Origin: Flavobacteriales bacterium
GTDB lineage: Bacteria; Bacteroidota; Bacteroidia; Flavobacteriales_F; PHOS-HE28
Length of the DNA: 64,000 nt
Reading direction: 5' to 3'
NCBI GenBank assembly: GCA_016702645.1
Contig: JADJDP010000017.1
Location: 38,182 to 102,181, forward strand
A program made the position numbers and the translations under genes. The notes beneath the pieces are model-generated. The model did not search any database. It saw nothing but the letters and a program-made list of their open reading frames with translations, and was not told the origin of the DNA. This document shows positions 36,695-46,372 of this stretch, in pieces (the first letter of the stretch is position 1; every line of letters starts with the position of its first letter).

Positions 36695-37189
36695 ATGCGC
36701 ACCCTTTACATCTGTCGCCACGCAAAGAGCAGTTGGGCCGATCCCGGTCAGGACGACTTGATCGCCCGTTGAACGAGCGCGGCCTGCTGGATGCGCCGCG
36801 TATGGCGAAGATCTTCCGGAACGCGGTGAGCCCGTGGACCTCATTGTAACGAGCCCGGCCGGCGCGCGCTCACCACCGCCCGTTTCTTCGCAAAGGAGTT
36901 GAAGTTGGAAAGTGCGCTCGTACAGGAACCGCGTCGTATCACGCTTCCACGGCCACCATCAACGCGATCGTGAACGGATTGCTGGGCGAACGCACCACGC
37001 GTGATGCTGTTCGGCCACAACCCCGGCTTCACGGAAGTGTTGGAGCACTTCACGAGCGAATACGTGGACAATCTTCCCACCTGCGGCCTTGCGCGATCGA
37101 CTTCACGTTGAACGAGTGGGGAACTCGCAGGACGCGATCCGGGGAACGCTCGTGTGGTTCGACTATCCAAAGCGCCAGCGGGCGCGCGA
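36695..37189 (+). CDS. sixA: SixA-like phosphohistidine phosphatase (at least six frameshifts)
   Basis: It begins MRTLYICRHAKSSWADPGQD, the RHG-type active-site start of SixA histidine phosphatases, which dephosphorylate phosphohistidine. Further SixA motifs appear in order but in changing frames: RPLNERGLLDAPRMAKIFR, VDLIVTSPA, LTTARFFAKELKLESALV, MLFGHNPGFTEVLEHFTSEY (second catalytic His) and LVWFDYPKR. At least six one-base changes are needed to restore it. All key segments remain, so sequencing error is likelier than decay. A TACTTTGG motif at 36674-36681 resembles a -7 box. The 3' end meets the convergent CoA-binding gene; the exact stop is uncertain. Confidence 0.75.
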
Positions 37190-37547
37190 TCAGTACCCGC
37201 CGGTGGAGAGCATCACCAACGTGCAGCCTTCCACCACTTCGATACCCGCCCGCCAGTCGTTGAGCGAATCCGCATCCTCGGCGCTGGGATTGAAGATCAC
37301 CCGTCGCGGTCGCAGGTCCAGGATCTCGTCCTGCCAAACCAGTTGGTTCGCGTGGCGAGAGATAAAGCGTAACTGTATCAACGACCGCCCTCCGGAACCG
37401 CCGCAAGAATGGGCACATCGCCGATGGTCCCAGTACGGCGCCCAACGGCAAGCACATCATGCCCTGCGAACGCAAGCGCTTCACCGCCAGGTGCGCATAG
37501 CGCGAAGGGTTGGGACTGGCACCGAGCACCAGCGTTGTGCGGGACAT
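37190..37547 (-). CDS. CoA-binding domain protein (CoA_binding_2), frameshifted
   Basis: A small Rossmann-fold protein of about 115-120 residues. The N-terminus MSRTTLVLGASPNPSRYAHL matches CoA-binding proteins of the YccU type. The middle (TGTIGDVPILAAVPEG, VDTVTLYLSP) and end (RRVIFNPSAEDADSL, AGIEVVEGCTLVMLSTGGY) continue in other frames, so two or three indels interrupt it near 37380-37440. The family binds CoA or a related nucleotide; its role is unclear. It converges with the SixA-like gene and diverges from the metallophosphoesterase gene at 37652. Confidence 0.75.
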
Positions 37548-37651
37548 GGGACAAAGATGGCCCGGCCATCAACACACCCTGTTGAAGACGCGGTTCGACT
37601 TAACCAGTTCCTTCATCCCACGGCTACACCGCATCGGGAATTTTGCGCGCG

Positions 37652-38440
37652 ATGAAACGCAAGCTCGACGTGCTGGTCCTGTCGGACATCCACCTGGGAA
37701 CCTATGGTTGCCGCGCGAGGAACTGCTCGAATACCTGCGGAGCGTATCGCCCCGCATGGCGATCCTCAACGGCGACATCGTCGACATCTGGGCGTTCAAG
37801 AAGAGCTTCTTCCCGGCGAGCCACATGAAGGTGCTGCAAGCGCCTGTTGAAACTCGCGAGCAAAGTGCCCGTGTACTACATCACCGGCAACCACGACGAT
37901 GCGTTGCGGCGCTACAGCCCGGCGGACCTCGGCAATCTGCGCCTGTGCGACCGTTTGAACATCACGCCGGGGCGAGCGTTACTGGTTCTTCCACGGCGAC
38001 ATCTTCGATGCCAGCACCACGCACGCGCGCTGGCTGGCCAAACTCGGTGGCTTCGGATACGATCTGCTCATCCGCTTGAACAACCTGGTGAACCGTGCGC
38101 TCGTGCTGATGGGTCGTCCGCGCATGAGCTTCAGCGCACGCATCAAGAAAGCGTGAAGCGAGCTGTTGCCTACATCGGGGACTCCGAGGAAACGGCTGCG
38201 AACGTGGCGATGCACGATGGTTTCCAATACGTCGTGTGCGGCCACATCCACCAACCGCAGCTGCGCACCATCACCACCGAAAAGGGCAGTGTGCGCTACA
38301 TGAACAGCGGTGACTGGATAGAGCACATGAGCGCGTTGGAGTATGCGGACGGGGCGTGGACCTTGTATGCACACACCCGAAAAAGCGAAGTGCTGACGAA
38401 CAAGATGAGCGAGCGCGAAGAGGAGCTTGTGGAGATCTGA
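37652..38440 (+). CDS. LpxH-like metallophosphoesterase (UDP-2,3-diacylglucosamine diphosphatase family), frameshifted
   Basis: About 262 residues after repair. The calcineurin-like metal motifs are all present: LSDIHLG, LNGDIVD, YYITGNHDD, FFHGDIFD and VVCGHIHQPQ. LpxH-type enzymes hydrolyse UDP-2,3-diacylglucosamine to lipid X in lipid A synthesis at the inner membrane; the GD..GNHD..GHIH pattern and length fit the LpxH2/YbbF group. Frames change near 37710, 37840, 37970 and 38140. The end (YADGAWTLYAHTRKSEVLTN) is coherent to the stop at 38440. The related-family name is inferred, not proven. Confidence 0.78.
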
Positions 38441-38445
38441 GGCGC

Positions 38446-39213
38446 TCACACGTCGCTCATCCCCTTCTGCAAATTCTCGATGGTCTTCTCCGGCAGTTTG
38501 TGCAGGTCCAGCACCATCAGACCATCCAAGGCATCATTGAAACGCGGGTCCCTGTTGAAACCGATGATGCGCGCGTTGAGGAGCAGGTACTTCTTCAAGA
38601 GCACGGGCATGGCCGTTTCGTTGGGATCCACCTCCGCGATGAGCCGGTCCATCTTCTTGAGGTCGGCCATGGAAGCTTCCACCAGTGCCTCGCTGTCCGC
38701 TTTGTCGGGCTTTATACGGAAACGATGCCTCGGCCGGATGTGGGAAGCGAGCTGCTCATCGTAATGGTGCAGCCGCACGAACTCCATGATGAGCGTGCGC
38801 GAGAAGCGGCTGTAGGTCCCACTGATGGAAACCGGGCCGATGAGGTAGTGCTGGTCCGGATTGGCGAGCAGGTGCATCAAGAGCCCGCGCCATAGCATGA
38901 ACAGCGGAAGACGGTGTCGTTGGTAATCCTGTGCAACGAACGAACGACCCAGCTCGAAGCTGTGCCGTAACACGCGCTCCATGAGTCGATCCATGCGGAA
39001 GAGCGTGCTGGTGTAAAAGCCCCGCTTGCCATAGCGTGCCATGATGCGCCTTCCATCGCCTATGCGGTACGATCCTGCGAGGCGCTGTTTCTCACGGTCC
39101 CACAGGAACAAATGATCGTAGTACTGATCGAACTCATCGAGGTCGATGGACTTGTTGGTGCCCTCACCCACGGCCCGGAAGGTGATCTCGCGCAAACGGC
39201 CGATCTCCCGCAA
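38446..39213 (-). CDS. Bifunctional acyltransferase, C-terminal GNAT/OlsB-like domain
   Basis: 255 residues forming a GNAT-type N-acyltransferase domain: GRLREITFRAVGEGTNKSID, DREKQRLAGSYRIGDGRRI, MLWRGLLMHLLANPDQHYLI and PVSISGTYSRFSRTLIMEFV. It is the second half of a gene whose PlsC-like domain is the next entry. The order PlsC-like then GNAT resembles OlsF-type bifunctional enzymes that make ornithine or glycine aminolipids: the N-acyl group is added first, then the O-acyl group. Its stop lies 5 bases from the convergent LpxH-like stop. The specific amino acid substrate is not predictable here. Confidence 0.8.
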   Translation of the reverse strand: MREIGRLREITFRAVGEGTNKSIDLDEFDQYYDHLFLWDREKQRLAGSYRIGDGRRIMARYGKRGFYTSTLFRMDRLMERVLRHSFELGRSFVAQDYQRHRLPLFMLWRGLLMHLLANPDQHYLIGPVSISGTYSRFSRTLIMEFVRLHHYDEQLASHIRPRHRFRIKPDKADSEALVEASMADLKKMDRLIAEVDPNETAMPVLLKKYLLLNARIIGFNRDPRFNDALDGLMVLDLHKLPEKTIENLQKGMSDV

Positions 39214-40191
39214 CAGGTTCGGGATGCGATGGCTGGGTGCCAGGTACGATCGAATTCCGCCTGGCTGTTGAGCTTTGAGGTCTTCGATGGCGGCGATCTC
39301 GTTGACGAGGGTTCCATCGACGTTCCTTCCACCACTTCGGCCGGTTTACGCGGAAACCGCAAGGGGCTGAAGAATTCGCGCTTCACCTGAACGCCGCTGC
39401 CCAATGGAGGTCTTTGCCCGCAGGTAACGCGCCAACTGGTCCGCGGACGAGAACGCACCGAGGTCCTTCGGTGCAATGGGTTTACCGATGCGCATGCGCA
39501 CCGTTCGCCCACGCATGCGAAGCATTTCCGTGGGCAACGCAAGCGTGCGCAGGTTCGGGGATCATCCCGAGCATCTGGAACACCAGGCTGTTGGCTCCAT
39601 CGAACCAGATCGGCACGACCGGTACCTCGGCATGTTGGAGCAGTTTAATGGCCGGCGTCTTCCAACGCGGATCCACCACGCCCTTGATCTCGGTGCGCCA
39701 ACTGCTCACCTCACCGGCAGGAAATACGGCGAGGGCGTTCCCTCTTTGACGTGGGCGAGGGCATGACGCATTCCTTGAAAACTGCTCAATGAGCCGAACT
39801 GCTCGAAGGGGTTCACCCCGATGAACCGGTCACGCAAGGGTTCCAACTGCTGGAGCAGGAAGTTCGCCATCACCTTCAGGTCGGGTCGCACCCGGCAGAG
39901 CACGTGCACGAGCGCCAATCCGTCGATGGCACCGTACGGATGATTGGCAACGAAGACAAGTCCACCTTCCTTGGGAATGCGCTCCACGTCCTCATCGGCC
40001 ACTTCGATGTCGAGCTCCAGGTTCTTGAAGACCGCGGCCGTGAACTCCAGATCGTGCAGGTGCTGGATCTCGTTGTAGAACCGCTCGAGACGCTTCAATC
40101 CGCTCACTTCGGTGAGCAGCGAAATGCGCGGATCACCGGGACGCATGTGGCTGGCCTTCGCCAGTTCCGCAGGTTGCACCAGTCTTTTCAT
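39214..40191 (-). CDS. Bifunctional acyltransferase, N-terminal PlsC-like domain (same gene as 38446, frameshifted)
   Basis: The start ATG 40191 (MKRLVQPAELAKASHM) is chosen over further in-frame ATGs upstream. The lysophospholipid acyltransferase domain contains the HX5D-type motif in VFVANHPYGAIDGLALVHVL and the substrate motif near NPFEQFGSLSSFQGMRHALA. After about 39715 the frame changes; VVPIWFDGANSLVFQMLGMI and GRTVRMRIGKPIAPKDLGAF continue the domain in other frames. A linker with VQVKREFFSPLRFPRKPAEV leads into the GNAT domain. At least four indels are needed. The repaired protein would be about 580 residues. Confidence 0.78.
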
Positions 40192-40457
40192 CGCGCTCCT
40201 GCGAATGTACCGATCGCCCCACGCGCTCATGGTTCTTGTTGAAAAGACCGGGGAGCGGTGATGATGTGGACCATCCGGAACCATTGGCCCCGCATGGTGC
40301 CGTGTTCGTTAACGAAGATTAACGGCTCCGAGAAAGTGCACGAACAGCCCGTCCAATGGCGCTTTCAACACGTCGAACCTTCTCCATGGTGCCTTTGTGG
40401 AAAGTTCACGGAACGGTAAGAAGGCTTGGTAAAGGCTCGCGGATATGTTTGTGGAAC

Positions 40458-41381
40458 ATGCATTCGGCTCGCCGCTCCTTCGCACTGGTGCTGACCGCCT
40501 TCGCGGTGTGCGCTTCGTACGCCCAGGCGGATACGAGCAGCTATGGCGGTCCCGGAGGGCGCGGACATCTATGACGAGCTGAACGGCGAGGAGGTGGAGA
40601 ACCCCACGGAGGAGATCAACCGCGTGGCGAACGCGGTGGGCCTGAAGTGGGACGTCAACGATCCGTTGAGCCACATTCCGGGGTACGACATGTACTGCCA
40701 CTGGAACACCGATGCGATCTTCGACCGAGGGAACACCTCGCGCTTCGTGCATGACACCTTGTGCCTCCGGATCGTGGAAAGCGAATGCGACCAAGCGATG
40801 CCCTGCACCGGGCATGTGACCTCTCCCTTCGGACCACGGCGTGGGAGAATGCACTATGGCGTTGACCTGAAGCTGCAGACCGGCGACCCGGTCGTTTGCG
40901 CGTTCCCCGGCATGGTTCGCATAAGCAAATACAACAAGAGTTTCGGCAATGTGGTGGTCGTTCGGCACCACAACGGTCTCGAAACGCTCTATGCCCATTT
41001 GAGCAAGCGAAAAGTGGAACCAGGTCAAATGGTGTACGCCGGGGACACGCCTTGGGCTTGGGGGAACACCGGGCGCAGCCGGGGAAGCCACCTGCACTTC
41101 GAGGTGCGGTTCCTGGACCAACCGATCGACCCCACGCTTCTTTTCGATGTGGAGACCGGCAGGTTGAAGTCCGACAACTTCGAGATACACAAGGGCACCT
41201 TCGAGAGCATCGCTGCCGCCAAGGCCGCCGCGGGTTCGCGCAAGTACCACGTCGTTCGTTCGGGTGATACCCTTAGTGCCATCGCTCGTCGGCACGGCAC
41301 CACGGTGGGTGCGACCGCCGCATGAACGGGATCAGTCAAAGCCGGATCCTGAGACCGGGGCAGCGACTGCGTTACAACTGA
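40458..41381 (+). CDS. Secreted M23 peptidase with LysM domain (two frameshifts)
   Basis: The signal peptide (FALVLTAFAVCASYAQA) starts at ATG 40458. A frameshift near 40550 leads into the main reading (DIYDELNGEEVENPTEEINR). The M23 lysostaphin-like domain has its zinc ligands: HYGVDLKLQTGDP, with the final ligands in SHLHFEVRF. It would cut peptidoglycan cross-bridges or regulate hydrolases if inactive. A LysM module (KYHVVRSGDTLSAIARRHGT) closes the protein; a second frameshift near 41318 is needed to reach its end LNGISQSRILRPGQRLRYN and the TGA at 41379-41381. Confidence 0.87.
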
Positions 41382-41387
41382 TCCTTA

Positions 41388-41979
41388 TCAGGAAGAGGAA
41401 CTCTCCTCTTTACGCCGCAGCAAGCGGCCGATGTGGTCCACAAGGTCCCGGTTGTACTCCGGTGAGAGCAGCAGGTCCTGTCCTCCGCGCAACCGCAACA
41501 GCACCATATCGTGCCGTGCGTTCGGCATCCGATCGATCATGCCGCGTCCCAGCCCGGAAGGTGAGCGACCTCAATCCGATGTCCACCGTGCAGAAGCGCA
41601 GGAAGGCATCCTGCATGGCGCGTTGTCCTTCTTTGTCCTTGCCACTGCGAGCTGCTCGAATGCTGATGTAATTGCGTGCCGCCGCACGATCGACGAGGCT
41701 GGCATCCATGATCTCCTCCGCACGAAGCTCGAGGCGCTCCTTGGGGTTGACGATCACAAGCACATCGTTCAGGATCGCGTACGTGCTGCGAGCGGAGCGG
41801 TCCCTTCGCATACCCAGCACCACGCCGAAGCCCGCAAGAACAACGAGCACGACAAGGGGCCCGAAGTTTCCGGTGGTCACCCCGATGAAAACACCGGTCA
41901 ACAGCAGAACAGGCGCTGTCCACAACACCAACATGGTGTTGTGCCATTGCTTGCGTGTGCGGAACTTCTTCTCTCCCAT
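41388..41979 (-). CDS. Two-TM membrane protein with PH-like domain (frameshifted near C-terminus)
   Basis: About 196 residues. Two hydrophobic helices (LVLWTAPVLLLTGVFIGVT and FGPLVVLVVLAGFGVVLGM) are followed by a soluble beta-rich region resembling bacterial PH/YcxB-like domains (YAILNDVLVIVNPKERLELR). The frame is lost near 41560; the continuation MIDRMPNARHDMVLLRLRGG, ending VDHIGRLLRRKEESSSS, gives a stop at 41388-41390. The function is unknown. An in-frame ATG at 42000 is an alternative start. It converges with the M23 peptidase gene with 6 bases between stops. Confidence 0.7.
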
Positions 41980-42023
41980 TCGCGGTGCGTATCCATTCAT
42001 CGGATGGATCCCGCTACGAAAAA

Positions 42024-42043
42024 GAGCGGCCTCACGACCGCTC
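42024..42043 (-). terminator. Terminator of tRNA-Leu
   Basis: The minus strand reads GAGCGGTC-GTGA-GGCCGCTC followed by TTTTTC: an 8-bp stem with one G-T pair and a U-run, directly after the tRNA. Confidence 0.8.
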
Positions 42044-42046
42044 CCA

Positions 42047-42133
42047 TGGTACCGGAGAAGGGACTCGAACCCTTACAACCTTACGGTCACACGCCCCTGA
42101 AACGTGCGCGTCTACCAATTCCGCCACTCCGGT
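42047..42133 (-). tRNA. tRNA-Leu (anticodon CAG)
   Basis: Class II tRNA on the minus strand: acceptor ACCGGAG/CTCCGGT, D-arm GGCGGAATTGGTAGACGC, anticodon arm CACGT-TTCAGGG-GCGTG (anticodon CAG), long variable arm, T-arm AGGGTTCGAGTCCCT, and encoded CCA at 42047-42049. A perfect -7 box lies 30 bases upstream. Confidence 0.94.
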
Positions 42134-42163
42134 GGGTGTGGGCTTGCCTTTTCGCAGGGGGCG

Positions 42164-42171
42164 CAAATATA
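42164..42171 (-). promoter_or_regulatory. Bacteroidota -7 box upstream of tRNA-Leu
   Basis: The minus strand reads TATATTTG, a perfect TAnnTTTG match, 30 bases before the tRNA 5' end. Confidence 0.72.
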
Positions 42172-42231
42172 GCGTCCGATCCATACCGACTGCCGGTGCC
42201 CGAGCCTTCGCGCACAGCCTACCTTGCGTGT

Positions 42232-42746
42232 ATGGCAAGCAGTTCAGCAGGCTTTCAACGCATGGCGGACGGAAGCACCGTGGACCTGCTGGCCTATGTG
42301 CGCGCAGCCACCCGGGAGCGCACGGATGTGGAGGTGCTGGTTGGAAGCGACAGCCACAACCATGGCCAACACCGTGTACACCACCACGGTGGTATTGCGC
42401 TACTTCCGCAACGGTGCGCAGTGATCTATCGGCGGGAGAAGCACCCCAAGGTGAGCGACATGTGGACCCGGTTGTGGGGTGAGGTGGAACGCAGCCTTTC
42501 CATCGCCGACCTTGCGCGTGGAGCATATCCCGGTGAACCACATCGACAGCGGACCTCAACAGCGATGTGCGGTACGGATCGAACAAGCTGCATACGGCAG
42601 CGGTCGGCTATATCCGGTCCCATGGCTACGAACCGCACACCAAGCCTGAAATGCTGATCGCCAGTTGGGCGGCCAATGTGCTCTGCAACGGTATGGGCCG
42701 GAAGCACGAAGCCCCCCCATCCACGGAGTGGACAGGGGCGACGTGA
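42232..42746 (+). CDS. YkuK-like (DUF458) ribonuclease H-like protein, frameshifted
   Basis: About 170 residues after repair. RNase H-like fold signatures of the YkuK family appear in order: VEVLVGSDSHNHG, NTVYTTTVVLRYFRNGA, REKHPKVSDMWTRLWGEVER, then DLNSDVRYGSNKLHTAAVGY and KPEMLIASWAANVLCNGMG. Acidic residues in GSDS and DLNSD are plausible metal ligands. At least three one-base shifts separate these segments (near 42363, 42420 and 42510). The end at TGA 42744 follows STEWTGAT. The biological role of YkuK is not established. Confidence 0.75.
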
Positions 42747-42846
42747 CTCTTCAGACTGACCTTTGAACTACTTGGACAGGGGGTTCAACGGCGGCCCTAC
42801 CGGATGGGTTTCGCACCCACGGAAAATTATTCCAGGAACATGTCCC

Positions 42847-42882
42847 AACGAAAAGGGGCGGCCGTGGCCGCCCCTTTTCGTT
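42847..42882. terminator. Bidirectional terminator between YkuK-like and DPP III genes
   Basis: A palindrome with 17-bp arms (AACGAAAAGGGGCGGCC / GGCCGCCCCTTTTCGTT) and a 2-base centre. A/T ends on both sides fit termination in both directions. Confidence 0.85.
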
Positions 42883-42895
42883 CGCCCGTGCGGGC

Positions 42896-43585
42896 CTAGT
42901 TCTCGTCAGGCAAGAAACTGTGCGTCTTCGCATAGCGCAGCATCTGGCCGATGAAGTCCTTGGGGTAAGAACCCGTGACATCCGTGATGATCCCGTTCGC
43001 GTCGGTCACCGCCGTCATCTCGGGTTGCACGAAGCCCGCGTACGGGGCGGTTTTGACCTTCTCGGCCCGCGCGAGCACCTGCTTGTGCAGTTCGGGGTCC
43101 ACCTTCACACCATAGGTCTCCACAAGCGCCTGCCCAGCCGCATAGTCGCCCTGGCTCTTGATCCGCTGTACTTCCCGCAAGAGATCCCCGAAAAGGACGC
43201 GCAACTTCTCGTAGTTCCGGATATCGTAGTAGGTGTTGCCATCACGGATCACCTTCACGATTACTATCGGCCATGCCCCTTCGTAGGCCCATGCGCTCAC
43301 CCACATACGGTTGCGCATGCGCCTCCTCCACGTCCTTGCCCGGCTTCGATCCGGCGCAACTGCGTAAGCAAACCATTGCGGATGTACGAATCGTACTCGG
43401 CCTTGCCCCACCTCCAAGCTCGGCATCACACCAATGTCGACCAGCTTCGGGTCCATCACATAGTAGAGGGCCACGAGGTCGGCGCGGCCTTCCTCCAAAG
43501 TGCTGGCGTAGCTCTTCAAGGTGGCATCGGTTTCGCCCACACCCGGTTCCAGTTGGCCGCTGGCATGGCCCACCACCTCGTGCAA
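42896..43585 (-). CDS. Dipeptidyl peptidase III-like metallopeptidase (M49), C-terminal part
   Basis: C-terminal part of a DPP III enzyme, which removes dipeptides from peptide N-termini. The zinc motif of M49 begins this part (LHEVVGHASG, an HEXXGH-type motif with the extra residue), followed by the second motif EEGRADLVALYYV that supplies the glutamate ligand. Also typical is AHMRNRMWVSAWAYEG near the middle. A frame change near 43360-43400 interrupts the segment around TQLRRIEAG. The stop TAG is at 42896-42898. The N-terminal part is the next entry. Confidence 0.88.
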   Translation of the reverse strand: MHEVVGHASGQLEPGVGETDATLKSYASTLEEGRADLVALYYVMDPKLVDIGVMPSLEVGQGRVRFVHPQWFAYAVAPDRSRARTWRRRMRNRMWVSAWAYEGAWPIVIVKVIRDGNTYYDIRNYEKLRVLFGDLLREVQRIKSQGDYAAGQALVETYGVKVDPELHKQVLARAEKVKTAPYAGFVQPEMTAVTDANGIITDVTGSYPKDFIGQMLRYAKTHSFLPDEN

Positions 43586-44933
43586 GGCGGTGTGCAGTTT
43601 ACCCGCCAGCGAACCGTGCTTCTTGGCCAGTTCGTCTCCTCCGCATCGTGGCAGAAGATCTCCAAGGTGCTTGTACCGCTGCTCTTTTCGTAGGCGTCAC
43701 TGATGTTGCCCAAGCTCACGCTCTTGCTACCGATGGAATCGCGGATCCAGTTCGCGTTGGGCAGGTTCACGCCGACGGGTGTGCTGGGTGCAGCGTCGCC
43801 TGCCCTCGCCCACCGTATTGATGAAGCGGTAGGTGATCCCCACCAGTCCTTCTTCTTGTGCTGCGGCATCAAGGGTGAATTGTCCTCGAACCATTGCGCG
43901 TTGTCCATGATCACGGCCATGTTGCGCGTTGCTTCGGGGTCGTTCACCTCTACGATCGCCTCGTAGCTGCCACGCTTGCCCAATGGATCGTTGTACACCT
44001 CCACGAAACCGAGGATGAAGTCCACACTGCTCTTCGTGTCCTTCACCCACGCCACGTTGAAATCATCCCAGGTCTTCAGGTCGCCCGTGCGGTAGTACTG
44101 GATCAACAGCTCGATGGCGGTCTTCTGTTCCACGGTCTCCGCCACACCCGCGGCCTTCTCCAACCACTTCACGCTCTCTGCCAGCGCAGCGCCGTAAAGT
44201 CCATCCACTTTGTACACCTGCTCTTCCAACTTTCCTCCCTTGCCGCGAACGATCCGGCTGTTGAGACCATAGCTCAACGGCGCGAGGCTTTCCTGGGCGT
44301 CCATGGGTGCATAGAAGGCCTCCACCTCTTTCTGGGAAACGTCCTCGCCGTAGAAATTCACCGCGCTGGCAAGCACCAGATCACGGGTCGCATCCGAGCT
44401 CACCTTCTTTGCATCGAGCGCCGGATCGAACAGCACGTCCACTACCTCCGCAGCGAGCGTGGCACCGCTCTCCTTCATCAACGCCTCGAAGTACGGGCGA
44501 CCGAAGGCCGGTGTGTGCTTGTCGTTGCTGTAGTGGTGGTGGATGCCATTGCTGAAGAACACCTGCTTGGCGTAGGTGGAGAAAGCGTCCCAATCCGCAC
44601 CACTGCGCTCCCCTTTGTAGTCGCCCAGGATCTTCTCCAATGCGCGCCGGATCTTCAGGTTATGGCGATAGTTCTGGTCCCACATGATATCCCGACCGGC
44701 GAGGCCCGCCATGTTGAGGTAATAGCAGAGCTGCTTCTGTTTGCAAGCTCAACTGCTCCCAACCGGGGATCTGGTAGCGCAGAACGCGCACATCGGCGAA
44801 CTGGTCCACCTCCCATTGGAAGGTATCGACAACGGCGGTGGAGTCGGCCTTGGCGGTGCCGTCACCATCCGCAGAGCCACCGCATGCCACGAACAAGGGG
44901 CGTTGCGAGGAGGGCGAAAAGAAGCTTGCGCAT
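43586..44933 (-). CDS. Dipeptidyl peptidase III-like lipoprotein, N-terminal part (same gene as 42896)
   Basis: The gene starts at ATG 44933 (MRKLLFALLAT); one indel near 44900 leads to LFVACGGSADGDG, a lipoprotein signal with Cys, so the enzyme is probably anchored in the periplasm or outer membrane. The long coherent stretch contains family segments NGIHHHYSNDKHTPAFGRPY, LIQYYRTGDLKTWDDFNVAW, VEVYNDPLGKRGSYEAIVEV and MAVIMDNAQWFEDNSP. Frames change near 44730, 43850 and 43630. The combined length of about 680 residues fits bacterial DPP III. Confidence 0.86.
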
Positions 44934-45044
44934 TGAGGGGTATGTTCTGATGGACGGCGAAGATAGCCGGGGGCCTTGATGCCGTAAGGGCGGGTGCGGA
45001 CCGTCCATCACGCGGCCAACAAGTGGTGCCGGACCCGTGGGCGT

Positions 45045-45524
45045 TCAGTTCCGGCTCTTGGACTCCACGGGGACTGACATGCGTGCCTTGGCCATTTCCA
45101 CCAGCTTCTTCATGCGGTGGTAGGCCGTAAGCTGCTTGTTGTAGCGCTTCAGGTCGCTTTCATCCAACTGTTCCACATGCCGCAGGTCCATCTTGTCGGC
45201 CAGGTCGTTCAGTTTCACCCGAATGGCAAGGCTATCCTCCACCACGCGGTCGATGTACTGTTCGTAGGTCTCTTCCGCACGGCGTGTGATACGGTCCAGC
45301 GCTTTGAGCACGCGGGGGGAGAAGCCCTTCTTCTCAATGTCGGCGATGGTGAGGTCGCTGCGCTCCAACACATCGTGGAGCGCTCCAAGCACCTGTTCGT
45401 CGAAGTCCTGCCCACGCTCCATCACACGCATAACATGCAGGACGTACGGCTTTCCAGAACGGTCCACCTGGCCCTTGTGCACTTTGGCGGCCAAGCGGAT
45501 GGCTGTCTCCAACAGGTGGTCCAT
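45045..45524 (-). CDS. HD-domain protein related to the RelA/SpoT hydrolase domain
   Basis: 159 residues. An HD-type phosphohydrolase fold resembling the N-terminal domain of (p)ppGpp hydrolases: AIRLAAKVHKGQVDRSGKPY, HVMRVMERG, VLGALHDVLERSDLTIADIE and IRVKLNDLADKMDLRHVEQL. The HD pair lies in ALHDV; the family's usual LADRLHN is changed to LNDLADKMD here. No synthetase or TGS domain follows, so this could be a small alarmone hydrolase or another nucleotide phosphohydrolase. It lies downstream of the lipoprotein gene at 45531 by 6 bases and may share its transcript. Confidence 0.78.
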   Translation of the reverse strand: MDHLLETAIRLAAKVHKGQVDRSGKPYVLHVMRVMERGQDFDEQVLGALHDVLERSDLTIADIEKKGFSPRVLKALDRITRRAEETYEQYIDRVVEDSLAIRVKLNDLADKMDLRHVEQLDESDLKRYNKQLTAYHRMKKLVEMAKARMSVPVESKSRN

Positions 45525-45530
45525 CGGGGC

Positions 45531-46235
45531 CTATCGGTTGAGGACGATGCGCAGGTCCAAGGCCTTGCGGTCCTTGGCAATGGCGGCCCAATCGGTACTG
45601 AGCTTCACTTCCTTGCTGCCAGTGCTCTCCTTCGTGAGCACATCAGCAGCTTCGGTGGAACCGATGGGCTGCTGGAACTTGAAGCTGCACTTGTATTTCA
45701 TCATGCCGAGCATGGAACTCATATCAAAGCCGCTGTCTTCGCCATCCTCCCCATCCTCTCCATCCCCGCTCTCGGCGGCCTCGCTCGCCATGGTGCTGCT
45801 CATATCGTACACGAAGTTGTTCGTGGTGCGCACCAAGGTCCCGTCCTCCCAACGGAAAAACTCGTGCGCGGTGTTGTTGCTATCAGGCATGAGGGTATTG
45901 AGCGCCCGGTTCAGCGCGGCCACATCCGCGAAGGAGAAACTGATCTTCTGCAACCATTCGGTGCGCGTATCGAGCTTCACCTTGCTCACACCGGCGATCG
46001 ACTTCAACGCTTCGGCATGGCCCGTGATGTTCATCTGCCCCTCGGCACCGGTGTCATCTTTCTTCTCACCATCACCGAAGCTCTTGAGCATCTCCCCCAT
46101 TTCGCGCATGTCCAGCACATAGGTCATGGTGCCGCTCCCGTTCTTCTTGAAGCTGTACTGTTCCTCGATGGTGATGCAGCCAGTAAGCCCCACGAGGAAG
46201 GTGGCGGCGAGCAGGAGCGGACGTGTGATGCGCAT
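45531..46235 (-). CDS. Predicted lipoprotein of unknown function
   Basis: 234 residues from ATG 46235 (MRITRPLLLAATFLVGLTGC), with lipobox GLTGC; longer in-frame starts read through the upstream terminator and are rejected. The mature part begins ITIEEQYSFKKNGSGTMTYV and has a beta/alpha pattern seen in Bacteroidota lipoproteins with a YDMSSTM-like segment, plus an acidic glycine-rich stretch (ESGDGEDGEDGEDSG). I recognise no enzymatic motif. It is probably in the inner leaflet of the outer membrane or in the periplasm, and is encoded just before the HD protein gene. Confidence 0.75.
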   Translation of the reverse strand: MRITRPLLLAATFLVGLTGCITIEEQYSFKKNGSGTMTYVLDMREMGEMLKSFGDGEKKDDTGAEGQMNITGHAEALKSIAGVSKVKLDTRTEWLQKISFSFADVAALNRALNTLMPDSNNTAHEFFRWEDGTLVRTTNNFVYDMSSTMASEAAESGDGEDGEDGEDSGFDMSSMLGMMKYKCSFKFQQPIGSTEAADVLTKESTGSKEVKLSTDWAAIAKDRKALDLRIVLNR

Positions 46236-46324
46236 GGGTTCCATCCCGACCGTGGCGGGAGGCGCCCAAGGTACATGCTCCCCGTGAGCGGACATCCCAA
46301 TACGAAGTGATCGTCGAAAAAGAA

Positions 46325-46355
46325 GAAGCCCTCCCACCGCTGGTGGAAGGGCTTC
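46325..46355 (-). terminator. Terminator of the giant T9SS gene (46373)
   Basis: Imperfect 14-base arms GAAGCCCTCCCACC / GGTGGAAGGGCTTC (3-base loop, one mismatch). On the minus strand it is followed by TTCTTTTTC, a U-rich tail. Confidence 0.8.
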
Positions 46356-46372
46356 GTTCAATTCGGTACTAC

